A stretch of DNA of 64,000 nt from Callorhinus ursinus. Lineage: Eukaryota; Chordata; Mammalia; Carnivora; Otariidae. The notes below the pieces were generated by a model. That model was given only the letters and a program-made list of their open reading frames with translations. It did not search any database and was not told the DNA's origin. The stretch is taken from the NCBI RefSeq assembly GCF_003265705.1, contig NW_020312966.1:23723861-23787860 (forward strand), written 5' to 3'. Below, piece after piece: positions 1 through 12,300 of this stretch (position 1 is the first letter of the stretch; every line of letters starts with the position of its first letter). Position numbers and translations under genes: made by a program.

Positions 1-191
1 AAAGAATTATTAGAGTTTGACCAAATTTAGCGTATGTTTTTGAGATAAAAGTGGCTATTAAAAAGACTTATTTTGGCTTGTTTCTGGTAGTAGAAAATGA
101 TGTCGCTGTTGGAGGAAAGGATGCCCTGATACTAAAGGCTTCCATTAATTGCTTTGGCACACACTCTTTGTCGAAAATATTTCTTTTATAG

Positions 192-304
192 AAAAGAAGA
201 AAACTGACTTATATCAAGAATTAGGTCTTCAAGCCAGAGATTTGAGGTTTCAGCATGTGATGAGCATCACAACCAGAAACAATAGGATTATCATGAGAAT
301 GGAG
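192..304 (+). CDS. MRS2: MRS2 coding exon (residues ~101-138)
   Basis: The acceptor 'ttcttttatag' precedes the exon and the donor is 'gtaaag'. One base of the first codon comes from upstream, and the exon ends in phase 0. It encodes the conserved segment containing [19 protein letters not shown]. By my count this is exon 4 of 11. Confidence 0.95.
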
Positions 305-3300
305 GTAAAGGGTTTTATGTCATCTGCATTTCTCACTGGAATCTTACAAAAGTTCCTTCCTAGCCATCTTGATCAATATCTACGTTAAAAGCAATTTTGT
401 AATGAAATGGCTGTGTAAAACATAGGATACTGTATAGTGTAATGTGTCATTGTGAGTGGAACTCAGACTTTCATGGATGCTATACATGAAAGGCATAACT
501 CTGCTCTATTTTATGTAGGAAAAGTTATGACTGTAGTCTCTGTTCTCACTGCTTGAATTTGGTCTCTAGTTTCTGAAATGATAAGAGAAAGAATCTTGAT
601 TTATAATAGACATGTTCAGTTGTATACAGTTACGTGTCATTATAGTATAACTTCAGCTACCAAGAACATTCTGGTTCTCCAAATAGACCAGGAATATCCC
701 CTAAAGTTTATAATTTTAACTTAAATGGAAAGATATTCTGTGCTTATGGATTGGGAGGACAAATATTGTTAAAATGTCTATACCACCCAAAGCAATCCAC
801 AGATTTAATGCAATCCCTATCAAAATACCAACAGCATTTTTATTAATTTTTTTAAGTTTTTATTTTATTTTTTAATTTTATTTATCCATTTGAGAGAGAG
901 AGCATGAGCGGGGTGAAAGGCAGAGAAAGAAACAGACTCCCCACTGAGCAGGGAACCCGATGTGGGGCTCAGTCCCCGGACTCCAGGATCATGACCTGAG
1001 CTGAAGGCAGACGGCACTTAACCCGCAGAGCCACCCAGGCACCCCCAAGTTTTTATTTTAATCACCAGTGCTCCTCATAGCAAGTGCACTCCTTAATCCT
1101 CATGACCTTTTTCCCCCATTCCCTACCTACCTCCCCTCCAGTAACCATTAGTTTATTCTCTATAGGTAAGATTCTGCTTCTTGGTTTGTCTTTTTTTTTT
1201 TCCTTCCTTTGCTCCTTTACTTTCTTAAATTCCATTTATGAGTGAAATCGTCTGGTATTTGTCCCTCTGACTCATTTTGCTTAGAATTATACTCTCTAGC
1301 TCTATCCATATCTTTGCAAATGGCAAGATTTCATTCTTTTTTATGCCTGAATAATATTCCATGATACACATATACCACATCTTCTTTATCCATTCATCAA
1401 CCAGTGGATACTTGGGCCACTTCCATATCTTGGCTATGTAAATAATGCTGCTGTAAACATAGGAGTACATGTATCCCTTTGAATCTGTATTTTTGTATTC
1501 TTTGGGTAGATAACCAGTACAACAATTGCTGGATCTTAGGGTAGTTCTATTTTTACCCTGTTGAGGAACCTCCATACTGTTTTACACAGTGGCTGCGCCA
1601 GTTTGCATTCCTATCAACGGTGCATGAGGGTTCCTTTTTCTCCACATCCTCACCAACACTTGTTTCTTGTGTTATGGATTTTAGCCATTCTTTAAGGTGT
1701 CAGGTGTTTCTCATTATAGTTTTGATTTAGCATTTCCCTGATAATAAGTGATAATGAGCATCTTTTCATGTGTCTGTTGTTGGCCATCTGGATGTGTTCT
1801 TCGGAGAAATGTCTGTTCATGTCTTCTGCCCATTGTTAATTGGATTATTTGTTTTTTGGATCAGTTCTTTATATGTTTTGGACACTATCCCTTTCTCAGA
1901 TATGTCATTTGCAGATATCTTCTTCCATTCCATAGGTTGCCTTTTAGTTTTGTTGACTGTTTCTTTGCTGTGCAGAAGCTTTTTATTTTGATGTAGTCCC
2001 AATAGTTCACTTTTGCTTTTGTTTCCTCACCTCAGGAGATATGTCTAGAAAAATGTTAACAGCCAGTGTCAAAAAAGTTACTACCTGTGTTCTTTTCTAG
2101 GATTTTTATGGTTTCAGGTCTCACATTTAGGTCTTTAATCCATTTTTAATTTCTGTGTATGGTGTAAGAAAGTGGTCCAGTTTCATTCTTTTGGATGAGG
2201 CTGCCCAATTATCCCAAACCATTTGTTGAAGAGACTGTCTTTTTTCCATTGGACGTTCTTTCCCGCTTTGTCAGGATTAGTTGACCAGATAGTTGTGGGT
2301 CCATTTCTGGGTTTTCTATTCCTTTCTCTTGATCATTGTGTCTGTTTTTGTGCCAGTACCATACTGTCTTGATGACTGCAGCTTTGTAATAGAGCTTGAA
2401 GTCTGGAATTGTGATGCCTCCGGCTTTTTCTTTTTCCACATTGCTTTGGCTATTTGGGGTCTTTGTGATTCCATACAAATTTTAAGATTGTTCTAGGCCT
2501 GTGAAAAATGCAGTTGGTATTTTGATAGGGATTGCATTATATCTGTAGATTGTTTTGGGTAGTATAGACATTTTAACAATATTTGTTCTTCCAACCCATG
2601 AGCATGGAATGTCTTTCCATTTCTTTGTGTCTTCTTCAATTTCTTTCATAAGTGTTTGTAGTTTTCTGAGTACAGATTTTTTACTTCTTTAGTTAGTTTT
2701 TTCCTAGGTATCTTATGGTTTTTGGTGCAGTTGTGAATGGGGTTGTTTTCTTAATTTCTCTTGCTGCTGCTTTATTACTGGCATATAGAAATACAAGAGA
2801 TTTCTGTGCCTTGGTTTTGTATTCTGCGACTATTGAATTCGTGTATAAGCTCTAGTGGGTTTTTGGTGGTCTTTAAGGTTTTTCTATATATACTATCATG
2901 TCATCTGCAAACAGTGAAAATTGTACTTCTTCCTTACCAATTTGGATGCTTGTTGCCTCATTGCTGTGGCTAGCACTTCCAGTACTGTGTTGAGTAAAAG
3001 TGGTGGGACTGGACATCCTTATCTTGTTCCTGATCTTAGGGAAAAAGCTTAGTTTTTTGAGTATGATGTTTGCTGTGGGTTTTTCATATTTGGCCTTTTT
3101 ATGTTGAGGTATGTTCTCTCTAATCTGACTTTTGGAAGGTTTTCACCATGAATGGACGTTGTACGTTGTCGAATGCTTTTTCTGCATCTATTGAAATGAT
3201 CATGTGGTTTTTATCCTTTCTCTTATGAATGTGATGTATCACATTGATTGATTTGTGAATATTGAACCACCTTTACATCCCAGGAATAAATCCCACTTGA

Positions 3301-6300
3301 TCATGGTGAATGATTATTTTAATGTATTTTTAATGTATTGTTGGATTTGATTTGCTAGTATTTTGTTGAGGATTTTTGCATCTGTGTTCATCAGAGATAC
3401 TGGCCTGTGGTTCTTTTTTTGTGTGTGTGTGTGTGGTAACTTTATCTGGTTTTGGTGTCAGGGTAACAGTACCCTCATAGAATGAATTTGGAAGTTTTTT
3501 CTCCTTTTTTTTTTAAATAGTTTGAGAGGAATGGATAATTTTTCTTTAAATTTTTGGTAGAATTCACCTGTGAAGCCATCTGATTCTGGACTTTTGTTGG
3601 AAGTTTTTTGGTTACTGATTCAATTTCATTGCTGGTAATTAGTCTGTTCAAATTTTCTACATCAATCTGTTTCAATTTTGGTACTAGTTTCTAGGAACTT
3701 AAGCATTTCTTCTAGGTGGTCCAGTTTGTTGGCATAGTTTTTCATAATACTCTTTTACAACTGTTTGTATTTTTGCGGTGTTGGTTATTATTTCTCCTCT
3801 CTAATTTGTGATTTTATTTTCGGTTCTTTTTTTTTCTTGTTAAGTCTGGCTAGGGTTTATCTATTTTTATTCCCTCCCCCCAAGAAAACAGTTCCTGGTT
3901 TCATTTATTCTGTTGTGTTTTTAGTTTCTATATCATTTGTTTCTGTTCTAATTTTTATTTCCTTTTTTCTCCTGGCTTTAGGCTTTGTTATTTTTCTAGC
4001 TTTCTTAGGTATAAGATTAGGTTGTTTGAGATTTTTCTTGTGTCTTGAGGAAGGCCTGTATCTATATACTTCCCTTTTAGAACCGCTTTTGTTGTATCCC
4101 AAAGGTTTTGAACCATTGTATTTTCATTTTCCTTTGTGTCCATGTGCCTTTTTATTTCTTCTTTTATTTCCTGGTTGGCCCATTCATTGTTTAGTAGCAT
4201 ATTATTTAATCGCCATATATTTATGTTCTTTCCAGGTTTTTTCTTACAATTGATTTCTAGTTTCATAGCATTGTGGTCAGTAAAGATGCATGGTATGACT
4301 TCAGTCTTTTTGAATTTATTGAGGCTTGTTTTGTAGCCTAATACATGATCTATTCTGGAGAATGTTCCACATACACTCAAAAAGAATGTGTATTCTGTTT
4401 TAGGAGGGAATGTTCTCTATGTATCTGTTAGATCCATCTGGCTCAGTGTGTTATTCAAAGCCATTGTTTCCTTGTTGATTTTCTGTTTAGATGATCTGTC
4501 CATTGATGTGAATAGGGTGTTAAAGCCCCCTACTATTATTGTATTAGTATTACCTCCTTTATATTTGTTATTAACTGTTTTGTGTATTTGGGTGCTCCCA
4601 TGTTGGGTGCATAAATATTTACAATTGTTATGTCTTCTTGTTGGATTGTCCCTTTTATTACTATATAGTGTTCTTCTTTGTTTCACATTACAGTCTTTGT
4701 TTCAAAGTCTGTTTTGTCCAATAAAAGTATGCTACTCTGGCTTTTTACTTCCATTTGCATGAAGATACTTTTCCATCCCCTCACTTTCAATCTGTGTCTA
4801 GGTCTAAAATGAGTCTCTTGTAAGCAGCAGATAGATCAGTCTTGTTTGTTTTTTAATCCATTCTGATACCCTATGTCTTTTGATTGGAATGTTTAGTCAA
4901 CTTACATTCAAAGTAATTATTGGTAGAAATGTATTTATGCCACTTTATTACTTGTTTTGTGGTTGTTTCTCAAGATTTTCTCTGATCCTTTCTTGTCTTT
5001 CTTTCGTGGTTTGCTGGGTTTCTTTAGTGGTAGACTTGGAGTCCTTTATTTTTTTACATATCTATAATTGGTTTTGACTTGTGGTCATCATTGCATTTGA
5101 ATATAACATCTACATATTGCAGTCTTTATGAAGTTGATAGTCATTTAAGTTTGGAACCATTCTCCGCCCCCCATCATGATTTAGGTATATGGTTATCATA
5201 TTTTACATCCTTTCATTTTGTGAGTTCATTGACTGATTTTTTTATAGATATATTTTTACTGCTTTTGTGTTTCTAAACTTCATACTGTCATTTTTAGTCT
5301 TTCCTTTGCACTCAAAGATTCCCCTTTAATATTTCTTGCAGGGCTGGTTTAGTTGTCATGAACTCCTTTAGTTTTTGTTTCTCTGGCAAACTCTCACTCT
5401 CCTATTCTGAGTGATAGCCTTGCTGGATAAAGTATTTTTGGCTTCAGGTTTTTCCCATCTAGAACTTTGAATACATCATGCCACCCCTTTGTCTTGGAAA
5501 GTTTCTGCTGAAAAATCTGCTGATAGCTTTATGGGGTTTCCTTTGTATATAACTATCATCTTTGTCTTGCTGCTTTTTGTATTTTTTTCTTTATCACTAT
5601 ATTTTGCCATTTTAATTACAATATGTCTTGGTGTGGACATGCTTTTGTTGATTTTGTTGGGAGTTCCTTGCCTCCTGAATCTGGATATCTGTTTCATTCC
5701 CCAGATTATGGAAGTTTTCAGCTATTACTTCTTCAAGTAAATTCTCTATCCAGTTTTCTCTCTTTTCTGGGACTCCTACAATATGAATGATACTACAGTT
5801 GATAGAGTCACTGAGTTCCATAAGTCTGTTCTGCTGCATAATTCTTTTTCCTCCCTTTTGTTCAGCTTGATTACATTAGTCTGTCTTCTAGGTCGTTAAT
5901 TCATTCCTCTGCTCCTTCCAGCCTTTTCTTCATTCCATCAAACGAAATGTTTCTCATTTCATTTATTGACCCCTTTATCTCTTTATTATTCCTCATCTCA
6001 TTAAGGATGTCATTGATGTTCTCCACTCTTTTCTCAAGTTCAGCTAGTATCCTTATGATCATCATTGTTTTAAATTTCCATCAGGCATGTTACCTATATA
6101 TGCTTTGCTTAGATCTCTGGCTGTGGCATTGTCCTGTTCTTTCATTTGGGATAAATTCCTCTGTCTTCTCATTTTGTCTTAGTCTCTGGGCCTCTTTCTA
6201 TGTGTTAGGAAAGTCAGCTATGTCTCCTCTTCTTAAAGATAATGGCCTTACGAAAAAGAGGTCCTGTAGTCCCTGCAGTGTAGTGTCCCCTGTTTCCCAG

Positions 6301-9300
6301 GGCCTGGCCCTTCTACGAGTATCTCCAGTGTGTGCTGGGAGAGCTCTGCTGTTGTGTTCTGGCTACTTTATCCTTCAGGCCAGTGATCTGCAGAGGCTCT
6401 CTTTGCCTGTTGTGGACCATGTTTGGTCCCTGGCCTGAATGTGGCACATTTTAACTAGGTGTGTTCTGGTCTGCTTGTGAAATGAGAGCTGTTGCTACCG
6501 CCATGGAAACCAAGGCCTCACAAAACTCCTGGGTCAGGAGATGTATGAGCAGGGGATTGGGCTGGTCTTCTCAGGGAGGGGCCTGCTGCGCTGTGACTGA
6601 GACGACCTGTTCCGCCAGAGTGAGGGGTGGTGAGACTTGGTGTAAGCAAGTTAGGTAGTGAGGGTCGCTGCTAGGCTGGTTTCTGCAGGTGCCTCTGTGT
6701 TTATGCTGAGCGGCAGGGGAGGGAAATGGCGCCTACCTGTACCTTTGTTCCTAGAGTGGTCTCTCCATGAATGCTGCCTCTCTGGGACACATTCCAAGAT
6801 GAGCAACTAACATTTCCCCACTGTGTGCCCCAGGTGCTCTTCAGATTGCTGTTTCCATGCTGTATGTCCAAGGTCTGTTTGCCCTGCCTCTTCTCCAAGA
6901 GCTGCCCCAGTGTCCTCTCTGCTCCATGCATGCTGACATTTAAAACTCCAGGCTTTTAGCCCCACTGGTTACAAGAACTCATGAAATTCAGGCTCTCCTG
7001 CTTTTCACGCCGGTTGCTGTGGGGCTTTGTTTTTCCTGTGCACTGTCCCGTGTGCTAGTTTATCTCTTATGCTTCCCCCCAGCCATGGCTCCCTCCCCAC
7101 CACAGTGGCCACAAGTTGCAGCTCCATCCTTCCTATCTTTGTGGCCTCCTTTCTACTTCTGGTTGTGGAGTTTGATCTGCCAATCATCAGACTGATTTCT
7201 GGGGTATTTAGGATGGTTTAATAGTTACCTAGTTGTACTGGTGGGAGGAGGCAAGCCTAGTGTCCTGCGTCACCACCATCTTTTCCTCCCACCAAGAGCA
7301 GTTTTCACAGAACTAGAACAGATATCCTAAAATTTGTATGGAACCACAAAAGACCCCAGTTAGCCAAAGCAGTCTTAAAAAAGAAAAAGCTGGAAGCATC
7401 ACAATCCCAGATTTCAAGATATATTACAAAGCTGTAGAAATCGAAACAGTATGGTAATAGTACAAAAATAGATCAGGAATAGAATAGAAAACCCAGAGAT
7501 AATTAATCTTCAACAAAGGAGGCAAGAACATGCAGTGGGAAAGAGGCAGTCTGTCTTCAATAAATGGTGCTGGGAAAACTGGACAGCCTCATCCAAAAGA
7601 ATGAAACTGGACCACTTTCTTACACCATACACAAAAATAAACTTAAAATGGATTAAGGACCTAAATGTGAGACCTGAAACCATAAAAATCCTAGAAGAGA
7701 GCACAGGCAGAAACAGACTCTTCACTATAGAGAACAAACAGATGGTTACCAGAGGGGAGGTGGGTGGGGGATGGGAGAAATAGGTGTTGGTGAATAAAGA
7801 GCACACTTACCACGAATGAGCACTGATTAATGTATAGAATTGCTGAATCACTGTATTGTACACCTGAAACTAAGATAATACTGTTAAGTATACTGGAATT
7901 AAAATAATTTTTTCTTTCCCCTGATCATTTTTTAAAAGAATTATCTCTTTGATGAAGAGAGAAGTGTGTGATGCAAATTTAGCAGAATGTTATTTGTACA
8001 GTCTAAATGATATGTATATAGGTGTTCACTCTGTAATCTTTCAACTTTTATGTATAAAAATTGTCATAATATGTTGGGGAAAATGAAAAATCTCTAATTT
8101 TTATATCACTAATACAGTGGCCACAGGCTACTCTTCTAACTTAACGGATGCCAGTCTTTAGAGTAAATTTCTAATTTCTTGGTGCTCTAAATTAGAGTAC
8201 TAAGGCTCTGTTTTATCTTTATAATTTCAAATTAGCTTAATGTGTTTGGTGACAGTTTAAAAAGGCAACTTTCCCACTTCAGCCAAAGTAATCATGATTA
8301 AACTAAATCTTTTCTAAAAGTCTACCAAATACATGACTTAAGAATACCTTATCTTGGTTTCTTTGTTCCCTGTTGTTCTCCTGATTATCCTGGAAGTCTT
8401 GATATATAGCTTAATTCCAGTTGTGCTGAGATTGAGTTAGAAGTACATATATTTTTAGGCTTCCTTTCTTTAAAAAGTATGTCTTTTTTTTTTTTTTTTT
8501 TTAGTAGTGATTTGGTTTAGGCTTAATCCAGAATTAAAACAGTATTAAACCCTATTTTATGAATGTTCTTTTCCTGTAGCTCTGCACCTTTCATGTATGT
8601 ATGTGTGTGTGCTTGTGTGTACATATGGATAATTGTTTTTTTTGTTGTTTTTTTTTGCAGTATTTGAAAGCTGTGATAACTCCAGAGTGTCTTCTGATAC
8701 TAGATTATCGTAATTTAAATTTAGAGCGATGGCTGTTCCGGGAACTCCCTTCACAGTTGGCTGGAGAAGGACAGCTTGTCACCTACCCTTTACCTTTTGA
8801 GTTTAGGGCTATAGAAGCACTCCTACAGTATTGGGTAAGCCTGTTTTTATTTCACTTCTTGAATTTGTTCTTGTTTTAAAATGCTGTTGAGTCGGAAGAC
8901 AAGCTGGTATTGTTTCAATGGCACCTTCCCTGACCACACCCTACCTCCAGACAAAAACATCTGTGAGGATCCTGTGTGGCGAAAGTACTTACTTCTTAAG
9001 CTGTATGATCCAATCAAATAGATCCGAGGTCTCTAGGTACAGTTTATAGAGTCTGAGAGTCATATTATGACATTCATTCAGTTAAGCACATTTGAAGTTG
9101 GCTGTCCTTTGTATAATTTTGATAACTGTATTTTAGGGGTGATAATTCAAAATACTTAACACCCTAAATAGGATATAAGAGAACATATCAAAAAAGTTTT
9201 AAATGTATTCTATTTTATTCTGTAACTAAATCGTGTGTTGTAAAACTGCATACACATGATAAACGTTACAGCTCAAATCATTCTAATACTTTATATATCA

Positions 9301-12300
9301 CTCTGATTTGTGTGTACAATCCTTGGAGACCGCTAGATGATGCCACTGTTTGAGATATACTTTGACATAGGAACCAGGTCTAATTCTTCTAATGATTCCC
9401 CCATTATGTGGATAGTTACTGGGTGTCTAGGGACCCTGTCAGGCCCTGAACAACGGTGGTCACTGCCCTCCTGGCCCCACAAATTGTTCATTATCTTTTC
9501 TTCCCCCCAGTAGTCAGGATAGTACTGTTCAGGAACTGGCTGCACGCAACAGTTGGTTCTAGGGCATGCTAACCAGAGTGAGGGAAGGAAGCAGGTAAAG
9601 AGGATGTGCAGTGGGTGAGGATTGGATGAACCCAGGACCCTCCCTTTTGTCTGCCCTGCCCTGCACCGAGGGAGTAGGAAATGGCTACATCCCCCACTCG
9701 CTCAGGTTCATGAGGGAGGAGCACCAGCGAGCACCAGCCAAGGAGGTGGTGACTAGTTGGGGTACAGTTCCTGAACAGGGAGCATGCCGGGGAGGGAAAG
9801 GAGGGAAGGTGCAGTCAGTGGCAGACTACGTGGGCTGAATAAGCTCTCACGAGCTCATGCTGAGAGAAGTAGTACATGCTGGCATTTGTGCCATTCGTCG
9901 TCTCACAGTCACTGCTTAACTCTCCTACACTGTTTACCAGCTGGTACAGAAGTATTTCAGTATTTTAACAATGGATGTAGCTCTATCAGTGCTTTCCTGC
10001 TTGACGCCTCAATAATGAGTGTACTTTTGACTTGACACTGATTGATTTCTTAAAGTCCCAAGTTATGTTTTGGTTTTTGGAAGAATTTTTTTCACAGGAC
10101 TTTTGAACTGTATTCTGTTTACAAAGAACATGGATATTGTTTACCAAGTGTAAAGTATGTGTTTTAACCATGGAATGGCAGGCTTTATTTTAATCAATCT
10201 TGCATTCTTTTCATAATAAATGTTTGTGGGGGAAGACTCTTATGAGAGTTAATTCCCAGTCCACCAAATGCAAACCTGGTAGCATTATGCATGGTTATCT
10301 TTTAACCTGGTAGATCTAGTTTTTGAATCATTCCAGCCCTGACCATGGTCTGAAACATTACCAGCCTTTGTAGCTATTACAGATTTCTGTGTTTAATCAG
10401 AGGATTCAGTGACCCTGAGTATTCTAAAAAGATTGTTTTGATTCTTATGAAAGGTCATGTTGTTATCTAGATCAGCACTCTTCAGGGGAAACTTAGCATT
10501 TTGCAGCCACTGATCCTTGAGACATTGGAAGCTTTGGTGGATCCCAAGCATTCTTCTGTAGACAGAAGCAAACTGCACATCTTACTGCAAAATGGCAAAA
10601 GGTAAATATGGGTGATTTACCAATTTGGGAGGTAGACAAAAATATCTTAAGCTTCTCTCTTAGTAGTCCTGATAGAAAATGTGTAACATTAATTCAGATA
10701 AAAAAAAAATACCAATTAGTTTTGCTAATGGTAATGGTTTTCTCTCTGTGCCTTCAAAGTAGGAAGGTAGCCTAGGTGGGAAGCTTAGCTAAAAAGGGCA
10801 CATAGACTAATGTTTATTGAAAAGCTGTTTTGCATGAAAGGCTGTATTAGGGTCTTTATTTTTGGATAGGAATTGATTCTTAATGTGCATGGTAAATATC
10901 AAAAAAAAAAAAATTTTTTTTATAAGTTGGTGTTTACCATGAATATATAAGTGGGTCGGCTTGATAAGATACTTTAAAAAGATACTTTTTTAAATAGGGA
11001 AATGTGTTTATAAGTTAATGTTATTGATCATTTCTATACAATTACTGTTCTAGTCTGTCAGAGTTAGAAACAGATATTAAAATTTTCAAAGAATCCATTT
11101 TGGAGATCTTGGATGAAGAAGAGTTACTGGAAGAGCTGTGTCTGACAAAGTGGAGTGACCCGCAAGTCTTGTAAGTGTATAATCCTGCTTTGTTATTTAC
11201 TTTGTTAGGATCAGTCTTCCGTGTTCTGCAGGGTGGTTCTTCTTAGAGAACATAACGTTTTCTCCAGAATAGAAAATATAGGCACTTTTTATCCCCAGTT
11301 GTTTGACTATTTTCCCGTATATATTGCATCTGATTCAGTTTAATGAGGATATATTGAGTGTTTACTGTGTACATGTCACTGTGCTGGGCTGTGATGAATA
11401 TAAACCATTACCTTTGTCTTCAAGGGACTGACCCCCAAAGTGGCACACACATCTATCCGAATGACTTAGCCTGGGGAGTACAGTGGAAGAGAGGGAAAGA
11501 TACTCACACGGGGGCGGAGAAAGGGAGATGAAGGAAAAGTAAGACACTGGCATATATTCTGTAGCTTTCGTCTAATATAAAAATGCTTATCTTAGAAACC
11601 TTTTATCTCTTACAGAATTAGAAATTATTTACTCTTCTTATGCACACTCAAGTTAAATGTTTACTTTTTAAGTACTCAGAATATTTCATTTTCTTTATAG
11701 ACAAGTATTAGAAATAAATGGAGACACCTCTGTAATGTGTATAGTTTCCACAATCTATACAGATTTTTTTAAGCATCTTGGGACATTAGTTATCTATATT
11801 CTAATAAGAAAAAATTAAGATTATAAAGGCTGTTATATAGCAGGTAGATACAGTATTGGAAACTTGAACACACTTGTAACTCTTGTTTGCTTTGCTTATT
11901 AGGCCAGTCTGTGTCTAATATATTATAGAAGTATCTTTCACAGAGTACTTCAGTCCTACTTACTCTCCTTGGTAGGGGGTGGGAGGCATGAGTTAAAGAG
12001 GCACAAAGTATGCTAATTATCTTAACTCTTAATTGAAGTGAAAAGAGCAGTGCTGGAATCGACCACGCAGAAGAGATGGAGCTCCTCTTGGAAAACTACT
12101 ACCGATTAGCTGAGGATCTTTCCAACGCAGCCCGGGAACTCAGGGTACTGATTGATGATTCACAAAGTATCATATTCATCAATCTGGACAGGTAAGAAAG
12201 CATCCTACAGAACAATTAAAGGAATTCTGAAGTGATAAAGCTTTTAAGGAACTGTCATTTTGGGAGGAGTTATACCATCATTATCATCTATAAATGCTAC

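Noticed and set aside
3765..4762. Hydrophobic + strand open frames resembling membrane proteins
   Set aside because: They are antisense translations of L1 ORF2; the L1 coding strand is -.
9520..9785. 14-bp inverted repeat as possible transposon ends
   Set aside because: The arms are short, have no target duplication and no recognisable element between them.
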